A stretch of DNA of 64,000 nucleotides from Madurella fahalii (GCA_029876055.1 CM056874.1:8804001-8868000), one strand, 5' to 3'. Shown: positions 45,626 to 57,319, counted from the stretch's first letter. Notes: a model not told the origin generated them from the sequence alone. Made by a program: numbers and translations.

Positions 45626-46073
45626 TTTTGTATGGGAATTTGGATTGAGAAATTACAAGAAAACGCAAGCCAAAGAAACAATGACGACCCATGTCACAGC
45701 CCGTTCAGCTCGGTCTAGACTCCCGCCGCTCAATACATACCCCGACTGATGCCCAGCCGCAGTTTGGCGGGAATTCTCCGATGGGGTTGCATTTGCGATT
45801 GGACAGCGAAACCACTTACGACGGACGAAATCAATATTGACTCCCACAGACCGTCCGCGTCGGGAAAGAGCTGGAAGCCACATTCGATGGCGCATCGCCG
45901 GAGCCTCGCTTGTAGTCATTCGGGTGTCTGCATCGGGCAAGGTCGATGCAATGAGGTGGTGAGCCTCTGAGATGGGCGGGCGGGCGGGAATGTGCCCCCT
46001 CTAAATCCCTCCGTCCCGTTCGTGACGCGTCCGCGTCTGTCCCACCTCTTTTTGCGTCGCTATCGTCATCAAC
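45626..46073. other. Intergenic region before the CFEM-like gene
   Basis: About 450 bases. Nothing beyond a probable promoter for the next gene. Confidence 0.6.
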
Positions 46074-46927
46074 ATGCTCCGCCCCCTCACCAGCGGGCCC
46101 CTGCTCTGGGGGCTGCTGCTTCTTTCCCAGCCAACCGCCAGCCAGGCGCCGGCAACATTCTCTTTGCCCAGTCAACCCGAGTACAACCTCCTCAGCAGCT
46201 GCGGCAAGGCCTGTCTCTACGGCAGCGGCGATGTCTGGATTGGCGGCAGGCTGGGGTGCTCAGGCCCGTACACCAACGACTGCATGTGCCGCGTCGACAA
46301 GGCCCCGGCCATTTCGAGCTACGCGAGCGAGTGCAACAAGAACCTGTGCACGTCTGGGGATGTCCAGCAGGACATCAATACCTTTCTCTCGCTGTACAAT
46401 TCGTACTGCGCCAAGAACGGGTATACGTTGCCCGGAGCGGCAGCGAACGCTGCCGAACCGACCGGAGACTCGGCGACCATCATCGGCGACTCCACCGCAG
46501 CGACCGTCACGCGCGTCTCGCATGCCACGGTAACGGCGGAGAGTGGCGGGACCAAACCGGGGACAGGCTTGGGTAAGTGGGGTGCCCTTGCCGTGGTCGT
46601 GAGCATGAGGATAGCTTCAAGTTGAAGTAGCAGCCCCGTGGGAGCTGTGGCTGGTAGGAACCTCCTCCTTGTGGCATCTGGTGTGGACATGATTACCTTA
46701 GCTAAGCATGCTAACGGTTTCGTTTCGCACTCTTAGTCACGCCTCAAAAGACAGTCGACATCACCGTTTGGACTACGGTCAAGCCCACAGCTCCGGCAGG
46801 CGATGGAGGCAGTGGAGGCGAGCTGAGCAGGAGCGATAAGATTGCGCTTGGTGTGGGGATCGGAATTGGCCTACCTTCCGCCATAGCCGGCGTGTGGGTT
46901 TGTTTCGCGGGGATGTGGCGACGATAA
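46074..46927 (+). CDS. Secreted/anchored protein with CFEM-like eight-cysteine domain
   Basis: Two exons (46074-46572, 46737-46927) give 229 residues. A signal peptide (about 1-24) precedes a domain with exactly eight Cys between residues about 43 and 122: CGKAC, LGC, DCMC, SEC, LC and SYC. The spacing resembles CFEM domains of fungal surface proteins. A Thr/Ser-rich linker follows, then after the 164-base intron a C-terminal hydrophobic segment (around IALGVGIGIGLPSAIAGVW) ending in basic residues, so it is a single-pass membrane protein. Fungal proteins with this plan act in adhesion, haem uptake or host signalling; the role here cannot be told. Without splicing, the frame ends in a short non-conserved tail. 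Confidence 0.82.
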
Positions 46928-48258
46928 CACGCCCTTTGGCATGTATTAGTAGGGGGGATGTATCATACGAAACACACATGAAGAGCATGGTGGAGACGGA
47001 GTGAAGGAAGAGGGGCCACAGGGGCAAAGGGGCAAAGGGGGGGGTTAGGGGGGGGTTAGGGGAGGGTGGGTGGTTGGGCATGAGGCAAGCAGGAGCAGGA
47101 TGACGAGCTGTTGTCTAGCAGCACTAGCACGGACGGACAAGATAACGTCACATTACGGTTGAACTTAATGAGATGGCATTCACCAGTACTGCAGAGCCGG
47201 CGCCCGACCACGATGCACCTGCAGGCCAATACCCGTACTTGCACATTGTGGAACCAGCAGCTGGCAATCTTCAACCCCATCAGAATCACTTCCAACATCA
47301 ACTATGACCAAACTGCTTGGTCATGCATTAAAAACCTAATCAAGACAGTGATAACTAGCCAAAGTGATGTGTGGTGGACCACTTCTGCCTTTCCTGTAAG
47401 GCGAACTTGTTGAGCTAGGCTCCCTAGAGAGACTAAGGTAGCTTCGAATTCGTCTTACATGAACTTTGACCCACCTTAGTGAGATTTAGTTTATAGTCAT
47501 TCTATCATTGGTGATTAGCTCTCCGGTCAGAGTTCGGGCTGTTGTGAACTAGATCTCTGGATATCGAACGCACTATTAGACAGTGCGTTAAGGCACGATT
47601 CGCGATACACGGTAGCAAGATAAGCATACACTGAGTTGGGAAAACTGTCCCCAAAGGAGAGGGTCCCTCTTGCTAGAGGGCTATATTTGCTGGAATGGTG
47701 CCCCGGGGGCTGGAACTTACCGAGGGTCCATTTTTCTTCTGTACTATAAGTAGGGCCGCCCTAGACATTACTCCTTAGACAGGATAATCAATTCAACACT
47801 CCTTTCTATGCTTTGTTGTGGGCTCAATTGACGAACGTTTTGTACGTACTCAGATTTCTTGTCTATGGTTCTGTTTCTATCCATATTCTGCCCGCCCACG
47901 GCCCCTTTACACACCAGAAAATCGCTCGCCAAGCGGGGAGTGTTGGGCTACCCTCGGTTAACGCCAATAGATATCACGTTCAAAATGTTTGACATTTTAC
48001 GATACATTAGTGATATACCGTAACTAGCCATCCTTTAGAACATACAGCTCTCAACTGCATCCTCCATTATCGTACGAGGCGTATCAGTGTAAGCAACACC
48101 CACCAGTCAAATTGTAATGGCACTGGTGCCTGCTCCGTTGTACTGTACCAACCCCGCTCTCAGCGTTCTCCAACACCAAAACGCATCTCTAAAAACGTAT
48201 CCTAGGTACCTTAGATTGCCGTACTTACTCCGTAACACTTAACCCAAAGCCCACGACA
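46928..48258. other. Intergenic region with repeat A copy 2
   Basis: About 1.3 kb. A G-rich stretch lies at 47020-47080, and repeat A copy 2 at 47622-47850. Nothing else is recognised. Confidence 0.6.
47622..47850 (+). repeat. Dispersed repeat family A, copy 2 (LTR-like remnant)
   Basis: Direct-orientation relative of 15018-15245 over about 220 bases (see there). This copy keeps a clearer TATA-like element, ACTATAAG, and CTCCTTAGACAGGATAATC downstream of it, the order seen in copia-type LTRs. Confidence 0.7.
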
Positions 48259-49188
48259 ATGCCATCCCCCGCAACCTCCGCCCAAGACATAGAACCGCCC
48301 GGCCTATCCGCAGTGGACGACGAACCGCGCGATCCCTACGCCGACACGCGCAACCCAGCCGAGGCAGTTCCGGAATTCCTCGCCCGCCTGCCGCCGGTGC
48401 CAGCGGACGGAAACCCACCCGTCTCCTACTGGTACTCGGTCTATCCCGACTGCCACGGCCCTGACACGCCCGTCGACGCGCCGGACATCGCCCAGGCCAT
48501 CCGCTTCCGGCGCGCGGGCCGGCGCCTGCTGCAGCGGTACAAGCTGGCTCGCGACAGCAACTCGCGAAACGAGCCGCTCTGCGCGCGGCAGAGGGAGGAG
48601 CTGACGAGGGACATTGGAAGGCTCGCTCGGGAGAACGGGATTGCGGAGGGGAAGGTGGGTTCCCTTCCTAGTTCGGTTTGGCTTGGGTTAATTTTCGTAG
48701 GATGGGGGGATAGATGTGCTGTGCGGGGGGTTCTGTGGCAAGTGAGCGATTTGCTGACGGGTTTCGTATAGTGGATGCTCTTCCCGACCATCGACACCGT
48801 CACCGAGGTATGGCGGGCCGTCGCTGAGGCGGTCGTTGCGGGCCGCTTGGGCGTCGGAGCGAAGGTCGCCACGGCGGGTCTGGAGGGCGATGAGAATGCC
48901 CGGGTGATATGCATGTACACAAAGGATTTTACCGATGTGGAGGACGTGAAGCGGGTGCTGCTCGCCTTGGACGAGATGGGGTTGGTGAAGGCTGCGGCGG
49001 GCAGGGCATCGCACATCATGTACAACTGCGACGCATATACGTGTCTGGATATCTATAAAGGGAATGAGTACCAGTTGCCGGTGTCGATTTATAAGAGGAG
49101 CGACATGTTCCCGGAGCGACGGTCACCTTCGGCCTCAGAGAGGGGGAGAGCCCACGTGTTAAAAGAATTGTTACAACGTGGGCAGTGA
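48259..49188 (+). CDS. DUF1917 (BLES03-like) protein
   Basis: Two exons (48259-48654, 48772-49188) give 270 residues. The intron is 117 bases and has TTGCTGAC before its TATAG end. The second exon starts with WMLFPTIDTVTEVW and then has GRLGVGAKVAT, MYTKDFTDVEDVKRVL and CDAYTCLDIYKGN, which together form the DUF1917 pattern found in fungi, plants and animals. The fold has been likened to eIF4E, but the cellular role is not established. The N-terminal 90 residues are variable. Confidence 0.85.
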
Positions 49189-49435
49189 TACATCACTGCA
49201 GCGGTCCCACAAGATTTGGAGAGTACTTTGAAGGTCGTTGTGGCTACCGTAACTTGGTGCTGCTGTCTTGGGCATATGATACGTGGTATCTTTGCTGTGT
49301 TCCTCAAAAGGACTTTGCCCAGCCACAGTCGCAAGACTTTTCACACCACTGCGTCAGCTCGACTCTACTAGAAGTGCTGCTACTTAGATCCCAGGTCTTT
49401 AACTAACGTGAACCTGACAGCTCTCGATCCGGACC

Positions 49436-50146
49436 ATGGAGGCCAGAACCTACTACTCCCGCAAGAACCCCACCGTCCTTCCCGGCGCGGACAATCCCGA
49501 CCCTCTGGAGTCCGCCCCTGAAGTGCCCGACATCGAGGCCACACCCCGCTACTGGGTGCACGTCTGCCCCAAGTCCAACCTCTCGGGTCGCCGATGGCAC
49601 CAGGACATTTCCGGATGGGGGAATAACCGGGTGCGAGAAGGCACCCCTTGCGCACTACTCTGCGGGTACAAAGCCCACCGCGACACGGCGCTGCTCAATT
49701 CCCAGATGCGACCGATCGCCCTCCTGGGCGGGCGCAACATGATGTCGGCCCGGCTGGAGCGGTGGTGGATGAGGTGCTCGGTCTGCCGCAACACGTGGCG
49801 GAACTATTTGGAAGATCATCCTTTTGTCAAACGGGGAAGGGCAGATTTGAATGGGACGTCGCAGTATGGAAACGGGCTTGGAAAGCCAGCACCAGGCCAG
49901 GAGAGGGTAGTGGATGGTACTACTCCTACAGATAGCACCGATGTTAAAGGTTTTGAGGTTGCGATGAGTTGTGCTTCTTGTGCTGCCCCATTCTCGGCTT
50001 TTGCCACGGAGATCAATCAATATGGGGAGGAGGTTGGTGAGGTGCTGAAGTGGGACAGCAAGTATTATGGGGCCGTCGGGTCGACGGCTCATACACTGAG
50101 GAGGGTGCCGAACATGGCTGAACTGAATAAACACTCGTCGCCATAG
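49436..50146 (+). CDS. Uncharacterised protein with two CxxC motifs
   Basis: A single frame of 236 residues. It has CSVC at about residue 113 and CASC at about residue 180, with further Cys near the N-terminal third (HVCPK, CALLC). This could be a split zinc ribbon. No signal peptide or membrane segment is seen. I do not recognise the family. Coding support is the long frame with fungal composition and a clean start 247 bases after the DUF1917 gene. Confidence 0.6.
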   Translation: MEARTYYSRKNPTVLPGADNPDPLESAPEVPDIEATPRYWVHVCPKSNLSGRRWHQDISGWGNNRVREGTPCALLCGYKAHRDTALLNSQMRPIALLGGRNMMSARLERWWMRCSVCRNTWRNYLEDHPFVKRGRADLNGTSQYGNGLGKPAPGQERVVDGTTPTDSTDVKGFEVAMSCASCAAPFSAFATEINQYGEEVGEVLKWDSKYYGAVGSTAHTLRRVPNMAELNKHSSP

Positions 50147-50518
50147 GGGTTTGTGATCTTGACTTGGGGCTGCGACCTTCGGTAAGGTTGATGAGAAGCG
50201 GAAAATCTGTGAGTCGTAGACGGAGATGACAATGTAGTGGTTTTCGGTGGTATGGAGCTTACCTTGATTACCTAGTATGAGAACTTGAATTCCAAATCTC
50301 TAGTAACCTTGTTTCTAACGATCGATTCCCGAGATTTCGCCATTTGTTCCAGTCACAGGCCCTGGTGATGTTCGTTCAGTTGAACCGACAAACGGCATTG
50401 TGAACTGCATTGAGTACATGAACAAGACTTGGATTTCAGTGGAATGGCTGCAGTCTAAGATGAAGTTGTCTTGGTACTTATTGTGCCCGCAGGAAGGAGA
50501 GGTCGATTCTTCGGGAAT
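50147..50518. other. Convergent intergenic region
   Basis: About 370 bases between two stops. I see nothing else. Confidence 0.6.
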
Positions 50519-52995
50519 TCAGAACGCGCTTTCGGCCGCCTCGAGCATCGATATCAGACCCAAGAAAGACTCCACGAACCCTGCCGGGGCCCCAATCCTC
50601 TTCTGACACACCTCCACCGCCGTGTCTCCATGAGAATTCTTCAGTTGTGTGTCTATTCCGGCCAAACCCGCGGATCTCAGGATCTCTACCGTCTGGACGT
50701 CGCCTTCAAGCGCCACAGCGTGTAATATCGACGATCCGGCTTTGTTAACAGCATCATACCTTGTACCGTGGTCGAGGAGCATCTGGAGGAACTCGTGAGA
50801 GTGGTGGTAGATTGTCTCGAAGAGCGGGGTATCGCCGTACTTGTTTGTCGTGTGGCGGTCTGCACCGCGCTCGAGTAGGTAGCGTCCAGTCGCCACCCGG
50901 TTTGTGATGGCAGCGCCCGCAAGCGGCGTGTTCCCAAGGGTGTTATATTTGTCTACCACTGCGCCCGCGTGGATCAGGATCTTGACCGTCTCAAGGTCAT
51001 CCTTGTGCCTTGCGGCGTAGTGTAGCGGGGTGTTGCCCCGCATATCGGTAACATTCAGGTTTGCGCGGCGGAGGATAAGCAGTTCCACGATCCGCGGGAC
51101 GCCAGAGGATACGGCGTAGAGCAGCGGTGTGCGTCCGAATTCGTCGGCGGCGTGCACATCAGCGCCGGCTCCGAGAAGAAGCTGGACGGCGGAGAGGTCT
51201 TCTCGAAGGGCGGCCCAGTGAAGCGGCGTCCGCCCGCGGCTGTCCTTTGCGTGGATGTCAACGGCGGCGGATTCGGCCTTTAGTGCTGCTAAAAGATCCT
51301 GGCCATTGAGTCCGACAACGGCCATGTGTAGAGGTGAGAATCCCCAATACTCGAGATCATCTGGGAAGAGAATCCGATACTGGTCCAGGACTTCGGGCGG
51401 GCCGCGCTTGGTTAGTATGTGCTCCCAAGCTTTATCAGTCGCCGACCTGCGGGCAAGGTTAGCGGCAGAGGAGGGGACGAGGGCGAGTCGCCGCACATGT
51501 TGCTCTCATCCTCGATGAAGCGGTCAGCCCCGACGGACAACAGGTACTTGCATGCCGCAACACGGTTTCGGATAACTGCGTACTGTAGCCATTGTCAGGA
51601 TAGAAGCACGCGCTGGAAGGGGGGACTGATTAAGCCCGGGTAAAGCTCATCTACGGACATGCAACGCCGTTTGCCCGTGGTTGGGATCGACATCCTCCAA
51701 CGAGCCCCTGCGGCTGTCAAGCATCGATTTGATGCCTTTGGTATCCCCGACAAGAGAGAAGCGAATGATGCTATCGTCACCGCCCCAGGCGACTTTCCTC
51801 TGGAATTTCAGTCCAATCGATGGGGCTCCGCACGATGTCCTCTCGAAGAGGACATAGACATTGAAGTTGGAAAGCCACAGGGGCGCCCAGTACTTGAGCT
51901 CCCACAAGCTCGTTGTATGGTTTTGGCAGCTGCCTCTGAAAGCAAGTGCGCCCAAAAATCTCTTGAGGAACATTGGCGTCCTCAAGTACCGTCCTAGATG
52001 GCAGGAACAGGCGCATGATGGGTCCTCACACTGGAAACGACGAGGTGCGTTGATGGATATGAGAGGCTGTGCCGAGTTTGTCGACTTTTCGGTAGGATGC
52101 TCGGCATTAACTGTCTCCAGGGAGAGCGACAGGATCTCCGGGTGGGTGTGAGGTTCGGTTTGCGATCCAGCCACTTCTTGGTCCAAATCCTTGACGTCGG
52201 CCGCGATCTGAGTTATCTGCACCCGATTCACGCTGGATAGAATGAGCCGTTGCACCAAGGTTTGTTGGACTATTAGGTAGGTGCGTTTCTTACTTACAAT
52301 TGATGGGTTACTTCGATACACCTTGTCGTTAATACAGTATCGAGTTTTTCCTCCATACCACGGATTCTTTCATCGACAGAGTTCAACTGTTCCCTGCGTA
52401 GGTCGCGGGCATCAGCTAAGGAATACACTGCTCAGGTCCGTCCGAGGTTGTTCCCTCGCAGGGAAAGAGATATTCAAGGCTGCTACCCAGCGCCGGGAAA
52501 TGGCAGACGTGCCGTTAGGGGCTGGGTAGCAGAAACCTAATCAAGCCCAACTAAAGCATTAGATAGTAGGACCAACCTTGTGCCACAGATGCTGTGAAAC
52601 TCGAGCTGCTTGCGGAGTTGATCAAGCCTGGCTTGCAGCTTGTTGACATCGCTCTCGGACCAAGCGGAACGGATCGACTTCCGTAGGATCATTAATTTGC
52701 CGGATTTCCCGACCGGTACCCTGAACGAATCCAGCAAGGTCAAAAGATCGGTGGCCACTTCACGAGTGGATTCGCAGAGCTCTTTGAATGTCTGATCACT
52801 TTCAGTCCGTGAGGCTGCGAGAATTTGATCGACACCCTGCCTCAAGTCCGAAGCTATCGTCTCAATCTCGCGGGCTTCTTGAATTGTGCCGTCGGCAGAC
52901 TGGCCTATGCGGCGGGCAGTCTTGATCAACTTTCCGGTGTGGTCAAGGACCTGGAAGATGCCGACGGCAAGACCGAAACCTGTCAAAGGCTCCAT
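50519..52995 (-). CDS. STAND-type N-terminal domain / ankyrin-repeat protein
   Basis: Five exons (52995-52577, 52393-52322, 52232-51659, 51582-51497, 51446-50519) join in phase to 692 residues. The N-terminal 140 residues begin MEPLTGFGLAVGIFQVLDHT, the helical domain found at the front of fungal STAND (NLR-like) proteins. A coiled-coil exon follows, then a Cys-rich segment (CEDPSCACSCH) and a region typical of fungal ankyrin proteins. The last 330 residues hold about eight ankyrin repeats (for example RGRTPLHWAALREDLSAVQL). No NACHT or NB-ARC nucleotide-binding domain is present. Such proteins are linked to self/non-self recognition by architecture; that role is inferred. All four introns have GT...AG ends and total length divides by three, supporting an intact gene. 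Confidence 0.82.
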
Positions 52996-53452
52996 GACTG
53001 AAAGGGAACTCGATCTTTGTATGCAACTCTTGGGATATCCAAAGCTGCCATACGAGCGTGTCAGACTAGGATTAATGATCGTATCCAAGTAGATCCACTC
53101 CAGGCTGCGGCGCGGCCGCGGCGGGTCGACCCCGCGAGGGGGTGATGCGCAGGTCGACCAATCGGGACGGGGTTCATAGATCAAGGAGTCTATTGGCTGT
53201 CGCTAAAGTAGCCAAATGGCTGTGTTATGCAGTAATCAGGGCAGAGCTGAGAAAAAAAGCGGGCGAGATAGAGGCGGGTAGGAGGGAAGCACCGTCCACG
53301 GCGATGATATCTTTGCTACGGACGTTAGACGCGACTGCAGATGGGGAACCAAAGTGGCAAGGGAACACGATTTGTTCGGATAGATAGGTGTTCATGACGG
53401 AGTGTTGGCTTCGCGTCCCAGGATCTTAATCCACCTCCTATCAGGGGGCTCC
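52996..53452. other. Intergenic region
   Basis: About 460 bases between the ankyrin gene start and the SnoaL-like gene stop. I see nothing else. Confidence 0.6.
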
Positions 53453-53899
53453 CTACGACTTCTCCTCTTTGGCGCCCTGAGCCGCCTGCACTTTTCCCAT
53501 CCAAGTCATCATTGCCAGGCTATCTACAGAAGCGTCAAAGACCTTAACCAGCGTCCCATCCTCCGTCAAGGTCAGCTTGTGGATGTACTCGTTCGTGTAC
53601 TCTCCCGCAGATGCTGTCCCTTTGGCGCTGAGGTAGATGACAACCTTGCGCTGGGTCTCGTCGACCACCATATCCGTCTGCGTGCTGTGGTACGTGTCGA
53701 ACATGGTGAAGGCCCATGATTGGAAGGCTACATACTCCTCGAGGTTGCGGTCCGGGGCCTGGAGAGAAGATGGAAATGAGTGGGCGACAAAGCCAGGCGC
53801 GGCCAAGGCGGTGATGCTGGCCGCACCGTGAGTGTTCCGGTCGGCGTGGGCTTGCAGCCACCCCTTTGCGGTCTGTATCATTTGCTCGCGCAAGGACAT
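53453..53899 (-). CDS. SnoaL/NTF2-like small protein
   Basis: A single exon of 148 residues starting MSLREQMIQTAKGWLQAHADRN. The pattern fits the cone-shaped NTF2-like fold. Fungal members include stress-linked proteins and small-molecule isomerases, so the substrate is unknown. No signal peptide is seen. Confidence 0.75.
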   Translation of the reverse strand: MSLREQMIQTAKGWLQAHADRNTHGAASITALAAPGFVAHSFPSSLQAPDRNLEEYVAFQSWAFTMFDTYHSTQTDMVVDETQRKVVIYLSAKGTASAGEYTNEYIHKLTLTEDGTLVKVFDASVDSLAMMTWMGKVQAAQGAKEEKS

Positions 53900-54663
53900 G
53901 GTGAGATAGGAGAATGGTGAACTTTGCGAGAAGTGAGGATGGAGTTGATGTGCAATCGTTTGGGAAGAGAGCAATGAAGACAAAGTGAGAAGGCAAAGAG
54001 ACCTTTTATGCCGCGAATAGAGAGGGCAGGGGGCAGATGTCACAAATAAACCAACAAACGGCTGCGGACAAACACGCCAACGGGTGTTGGCGTTCCGACC
54101 CAATCATTCAGGCAAGGGTGTATTACTAATGAAGGATCAATGTTACACGCATGATCAGTACCGTGGCTACTTAATCTGTCTCATCTACCCTGTCCCAATA
54201 ACTGAACAACCGCTTCCAACAGAATTTAAGCGATCAAATCCTAAGAGTCAACCCTGCGCGGAGTCGGACCGGTGAGAACCAACAGCGCTCCGAACCGCAG
54301 CCACGCTGACACAGCTTTAGATGCTATCCCACACCCTGTCCCCCAGAACCAGACATCACTACCACGTCTAGATCTTGGCAAAGATAGTAGTTGTCCCAAC
54401 GGAGCCGGACCGCAGTTTCTGGGTGGATTAAGGTAAGTAATCATGGCACTGGCCCTTCGGCCCCATAAGATTCAAGTACCACTACTACAACTACGCACTT
54501 CAGCGCCGATTTATGATACTGTTTTCTCTTGTATAGATGCATAAAATTTCTAGACCCCAACTTATGTCGTCCGGTAGATAACGCAATCAAACTTATGCTG
54601 CTCACTCCCACATGCTGACTACCCCGGAGCCGACAGCCAAACTCTCGTGATGAGCCCACGGCC
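53900..54663. other. Intergenic region
   Basis: About 760 bases. A GC-rich stretch at 54241-54440 stands out but has no convincing RNA fold by eye and no supported gene. Confidence 0.5.
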
Positions 54664-56803
54664 TCAAGCAACCTCAAATGTCTTCTGACTCCATCCATAA
54701 ACTCTTTTCAGCCGGCGGGCAAAGACAAGAATCAGATACCCTTCGATCTGCGATTTATGCGGGCGGTGCACCGTGAACGCCTTGTTCACCGCCATGTTCT
54801 CAGGGGGCAGGAAAGTGTAGACGGAACCGTACTTGGGCATGACGGAGAATCCTAGGTCCGCCATGGCCCCTTGGAACGCTGCCCAGCTGACCGCACCTCG
54901 GGAGCCCGACTTGGCGAACAGTGTCGAGAAGACTTGGGCGGTTGACGGGCTGACTTTGAACTTCTGCAAGGGCACGGCAGGCTCCTCCACAGCAGTGGGC
55001 TCGGCGTGAGGTGCGATTTCGTACACGGACGAGTAGGAGGGACGAATCTTCTCCTTTTGCCTTCGCTGTTCTACTCGCTTCTCGGGCGGCTGCGGAGTCG
55101 ATTCGGGGAAGGGTATCCAACCCGCGCCTTTATCTAGCTGCTGCTCCGTCTCGGCTTTCACTTGCCGATACTGCTTGTCAAGATCCGAGATGCAGTCCTC
55201 GACTAGGTCTTGGTACAGAAATCCCAACTTGGTGCCCGTTCTTTCGACGATGAAATGATCAAGCGCCTTCAGTGCGCCTTCGGCCATCCCTGGCTCCAGT
55301 AGATTGTCGATAGGCACGACGAAATCACGCAAGTCGATCTCGTCTTTGATCTTGTTCAGCTCGGCCTCCAGCTCCTGAGACCTAGAAACAAAGATCTGCC
55401 CCTTCTTGCGGGAGAGCGGTGGCATGGAGATGGCAGGCGATAAGTCCTGGATGAATCCAACCACGACAGCAAGGTCGCACAAGGCATCAGCCTCCCTGCC
55501 CTCCAATTCCTCCCGCTCCATTGGGTGCAGTTCATGACGTTGTGCAAGGTTCTTGAGACAGTCGGCGGCTGCGGAGGACGTGGTATTCGCACGGCAGAGA
55601 GCCAGCATGGGCTGGAGCTGAGCATTGGATCCGGCGCCGTTCTTGATGTCTTTCATCGACACACGCGCATTGCCGGTATTGTCATGCACGCCAGACACCC
55701 GCTTGAACCACTTGGCACCGGTCCCGGTCTGGAAATGGCGCTTGAAGAGGGCCTTGGCACGGTCATACTCCAGGTGGCAGACATTGGATATCTCTTGAAG
55801 GATGATGGGGCGGCAAGCCTTGTCGTCACCCGAGCGCTCGAGGAGGTCGAGGAGACGGCCAAGGTAACTCCAGGTGGCAGCGGCTTTGACAGCGCCGTGT
55901 AGTGCTTCGAGGACAGCGCCGTTGATGTATCTGTCGGTGTGAACCGGTAACCGGCCCCTTCTCGTCCGGTACAAGCTCCGGCCGGCTGAAGAACCACACA
56001 TTGACGGCATGGCTATGCACAACGGGCTCCGTGGAGAGCAAGGCCAGGTATTCGTCGAGCGACGCCTGCTGCTCCCGGGCGGTGGCGAGTAGATCTGCAA
56101 GCGCAAGCTTCGCCGGCGGGGACTGGATGGTAAGCTTAGAAAACGCTGCGAGCCCGGCTTTGTCGGACTTCTTAGGCAGCGCCTTTCGGTCTCGGCTCTT
56201 GGAGCCCAGATCCAGGATATCCTCGACAATGATGTTGAGGCACTGAATCAGTGTGATTTGCCTCTCCAGGATCAGCTCACCGGTTGATTGAGGGACGCAA
56301 AAGCCACGGTTTATGGGAACTGCGAAGCTAGCGAGCGTTTCGGCATGGTCCTTGAGGATCTTGACCGAGTTCCCGTAATGGTCCTCATCCAGGAAGAAGG
56401 TGTAACAGTGCCTGAACGGCTCGACATGCCGCAGACCCCTCGTGTGTATCATCTCGAGGATGATGTTATGATCTCCCGGGCCACCATTGGGACCATTCAT
56501 GTACTGCTCGAATACCGAGGTGGTGGCGCGGTGCTTGAGCATGTCCAGGAAGAAGTCGGATTTGGGGTTTGTCACGTCGCGTAGATTCCATTCCGGAATA
56601 ATCTTACAGACGTTCCCCATCGACGGGTCCATCGAATGCCTCAGCACTTCGCCACGGGCAGCACCAGCCCTCATGCATTGTGCCCGTCGACTCTGATCGA
56701 AGGATCTCCATATCTTCTCTATCGCAGCAGCGTGGGTCTTGTATTTCCGAGCGAGGTCCGCGTGCAGCTCTTTCAGGAGGACCTGTTTTTGAGGTGCCTC
56801 CAT
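54664..56803 (-). pseudogene. Large conserved fungal protein of unknown function, one-base frameshift
   Basis: From 56803 a frame reads cleanly for about 280 codons (starting MEAPQKQVLLKELHADLARK). It leaves the conserved path near 55950-55965, at DEKG followed by a C-rich stretch. The continuation, LPVHTDRYINGAV, is in another frame and runs to 54664 with good coding quality to FEVA. One extra base in a GGGGCC-like stretch would explain this. I recall similar proteins called IPA protein in other ascomycetes, but know no function. It lacks membrane segments and has helical content. A single break near a homopolymer may be a sequence error, in which case this is an intact gene of about 710 codons. 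Confidence 0.7.
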
Positions 56804-57319
56804 GTGGTCCGGTGCTGCTTCTTCGCGCGAGTCAGACTTGTCACTTCAAGTTGTTTGCAAAAAAGGCGATAGGGAACGTAGGCGGCTGCTCCTGGACGCA
56901 CCTCAATCCCTGGCACAGCGTAGCAGGTCAAAGCACAGCAGCAACAGCAACCGGGGATAATTAGCTTGTTGTGGTCTTGATGGTTATGCCGATAAAGCGG
57001 GGAAGAAACAAAGACAAGCGAATCGGAATCGGAAAAGGGTTAGGAAAAGCAGGGGTCCACAAGGCGGACGAGGGAGCCATTAGGCTTTGCCCGATGTCTT
57101 TTTTGCAGCAAGAAGCTAGTGACGTATCAGATCGAACGGGGCGGGTCCGTAGGGTGATTGGGTCGACAGTTGAAGTCATAATTACATGTAATCCGCTAAG
57201 TGATGACTTGAAATACACAGCAATCGCCAACCCCCCAGAACTTGTGACACGGTTGACACAGTTGACACGGTTGACACGGTTGACACGGTCCATGAACCGC
57301 CCTCAGCTCTTGCTTTCAG
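56804..57319. other. Intergenic region with a nine-base minisatellite
   Basis: About 515 bases. Five tandem copies of GACACGGTT lie at 57246-57290. No gene is seen. Confidence 0.6.
57246..57290 (+). repeat. Nine-base tandem repeat, five copies
   Basis: Units of GACACGGTT with one change (second copy GACACAGTT) and a final GACACGGTC. It lies in the 3' flank of the cysteine-rich gene. Confidence 0.9.

Noticed and set aside
54241..54444. GC-rich block as a possible structured RNA
   Set aside because: No convincing stem set, promoter box or known RNA motif could be drawn by eye.
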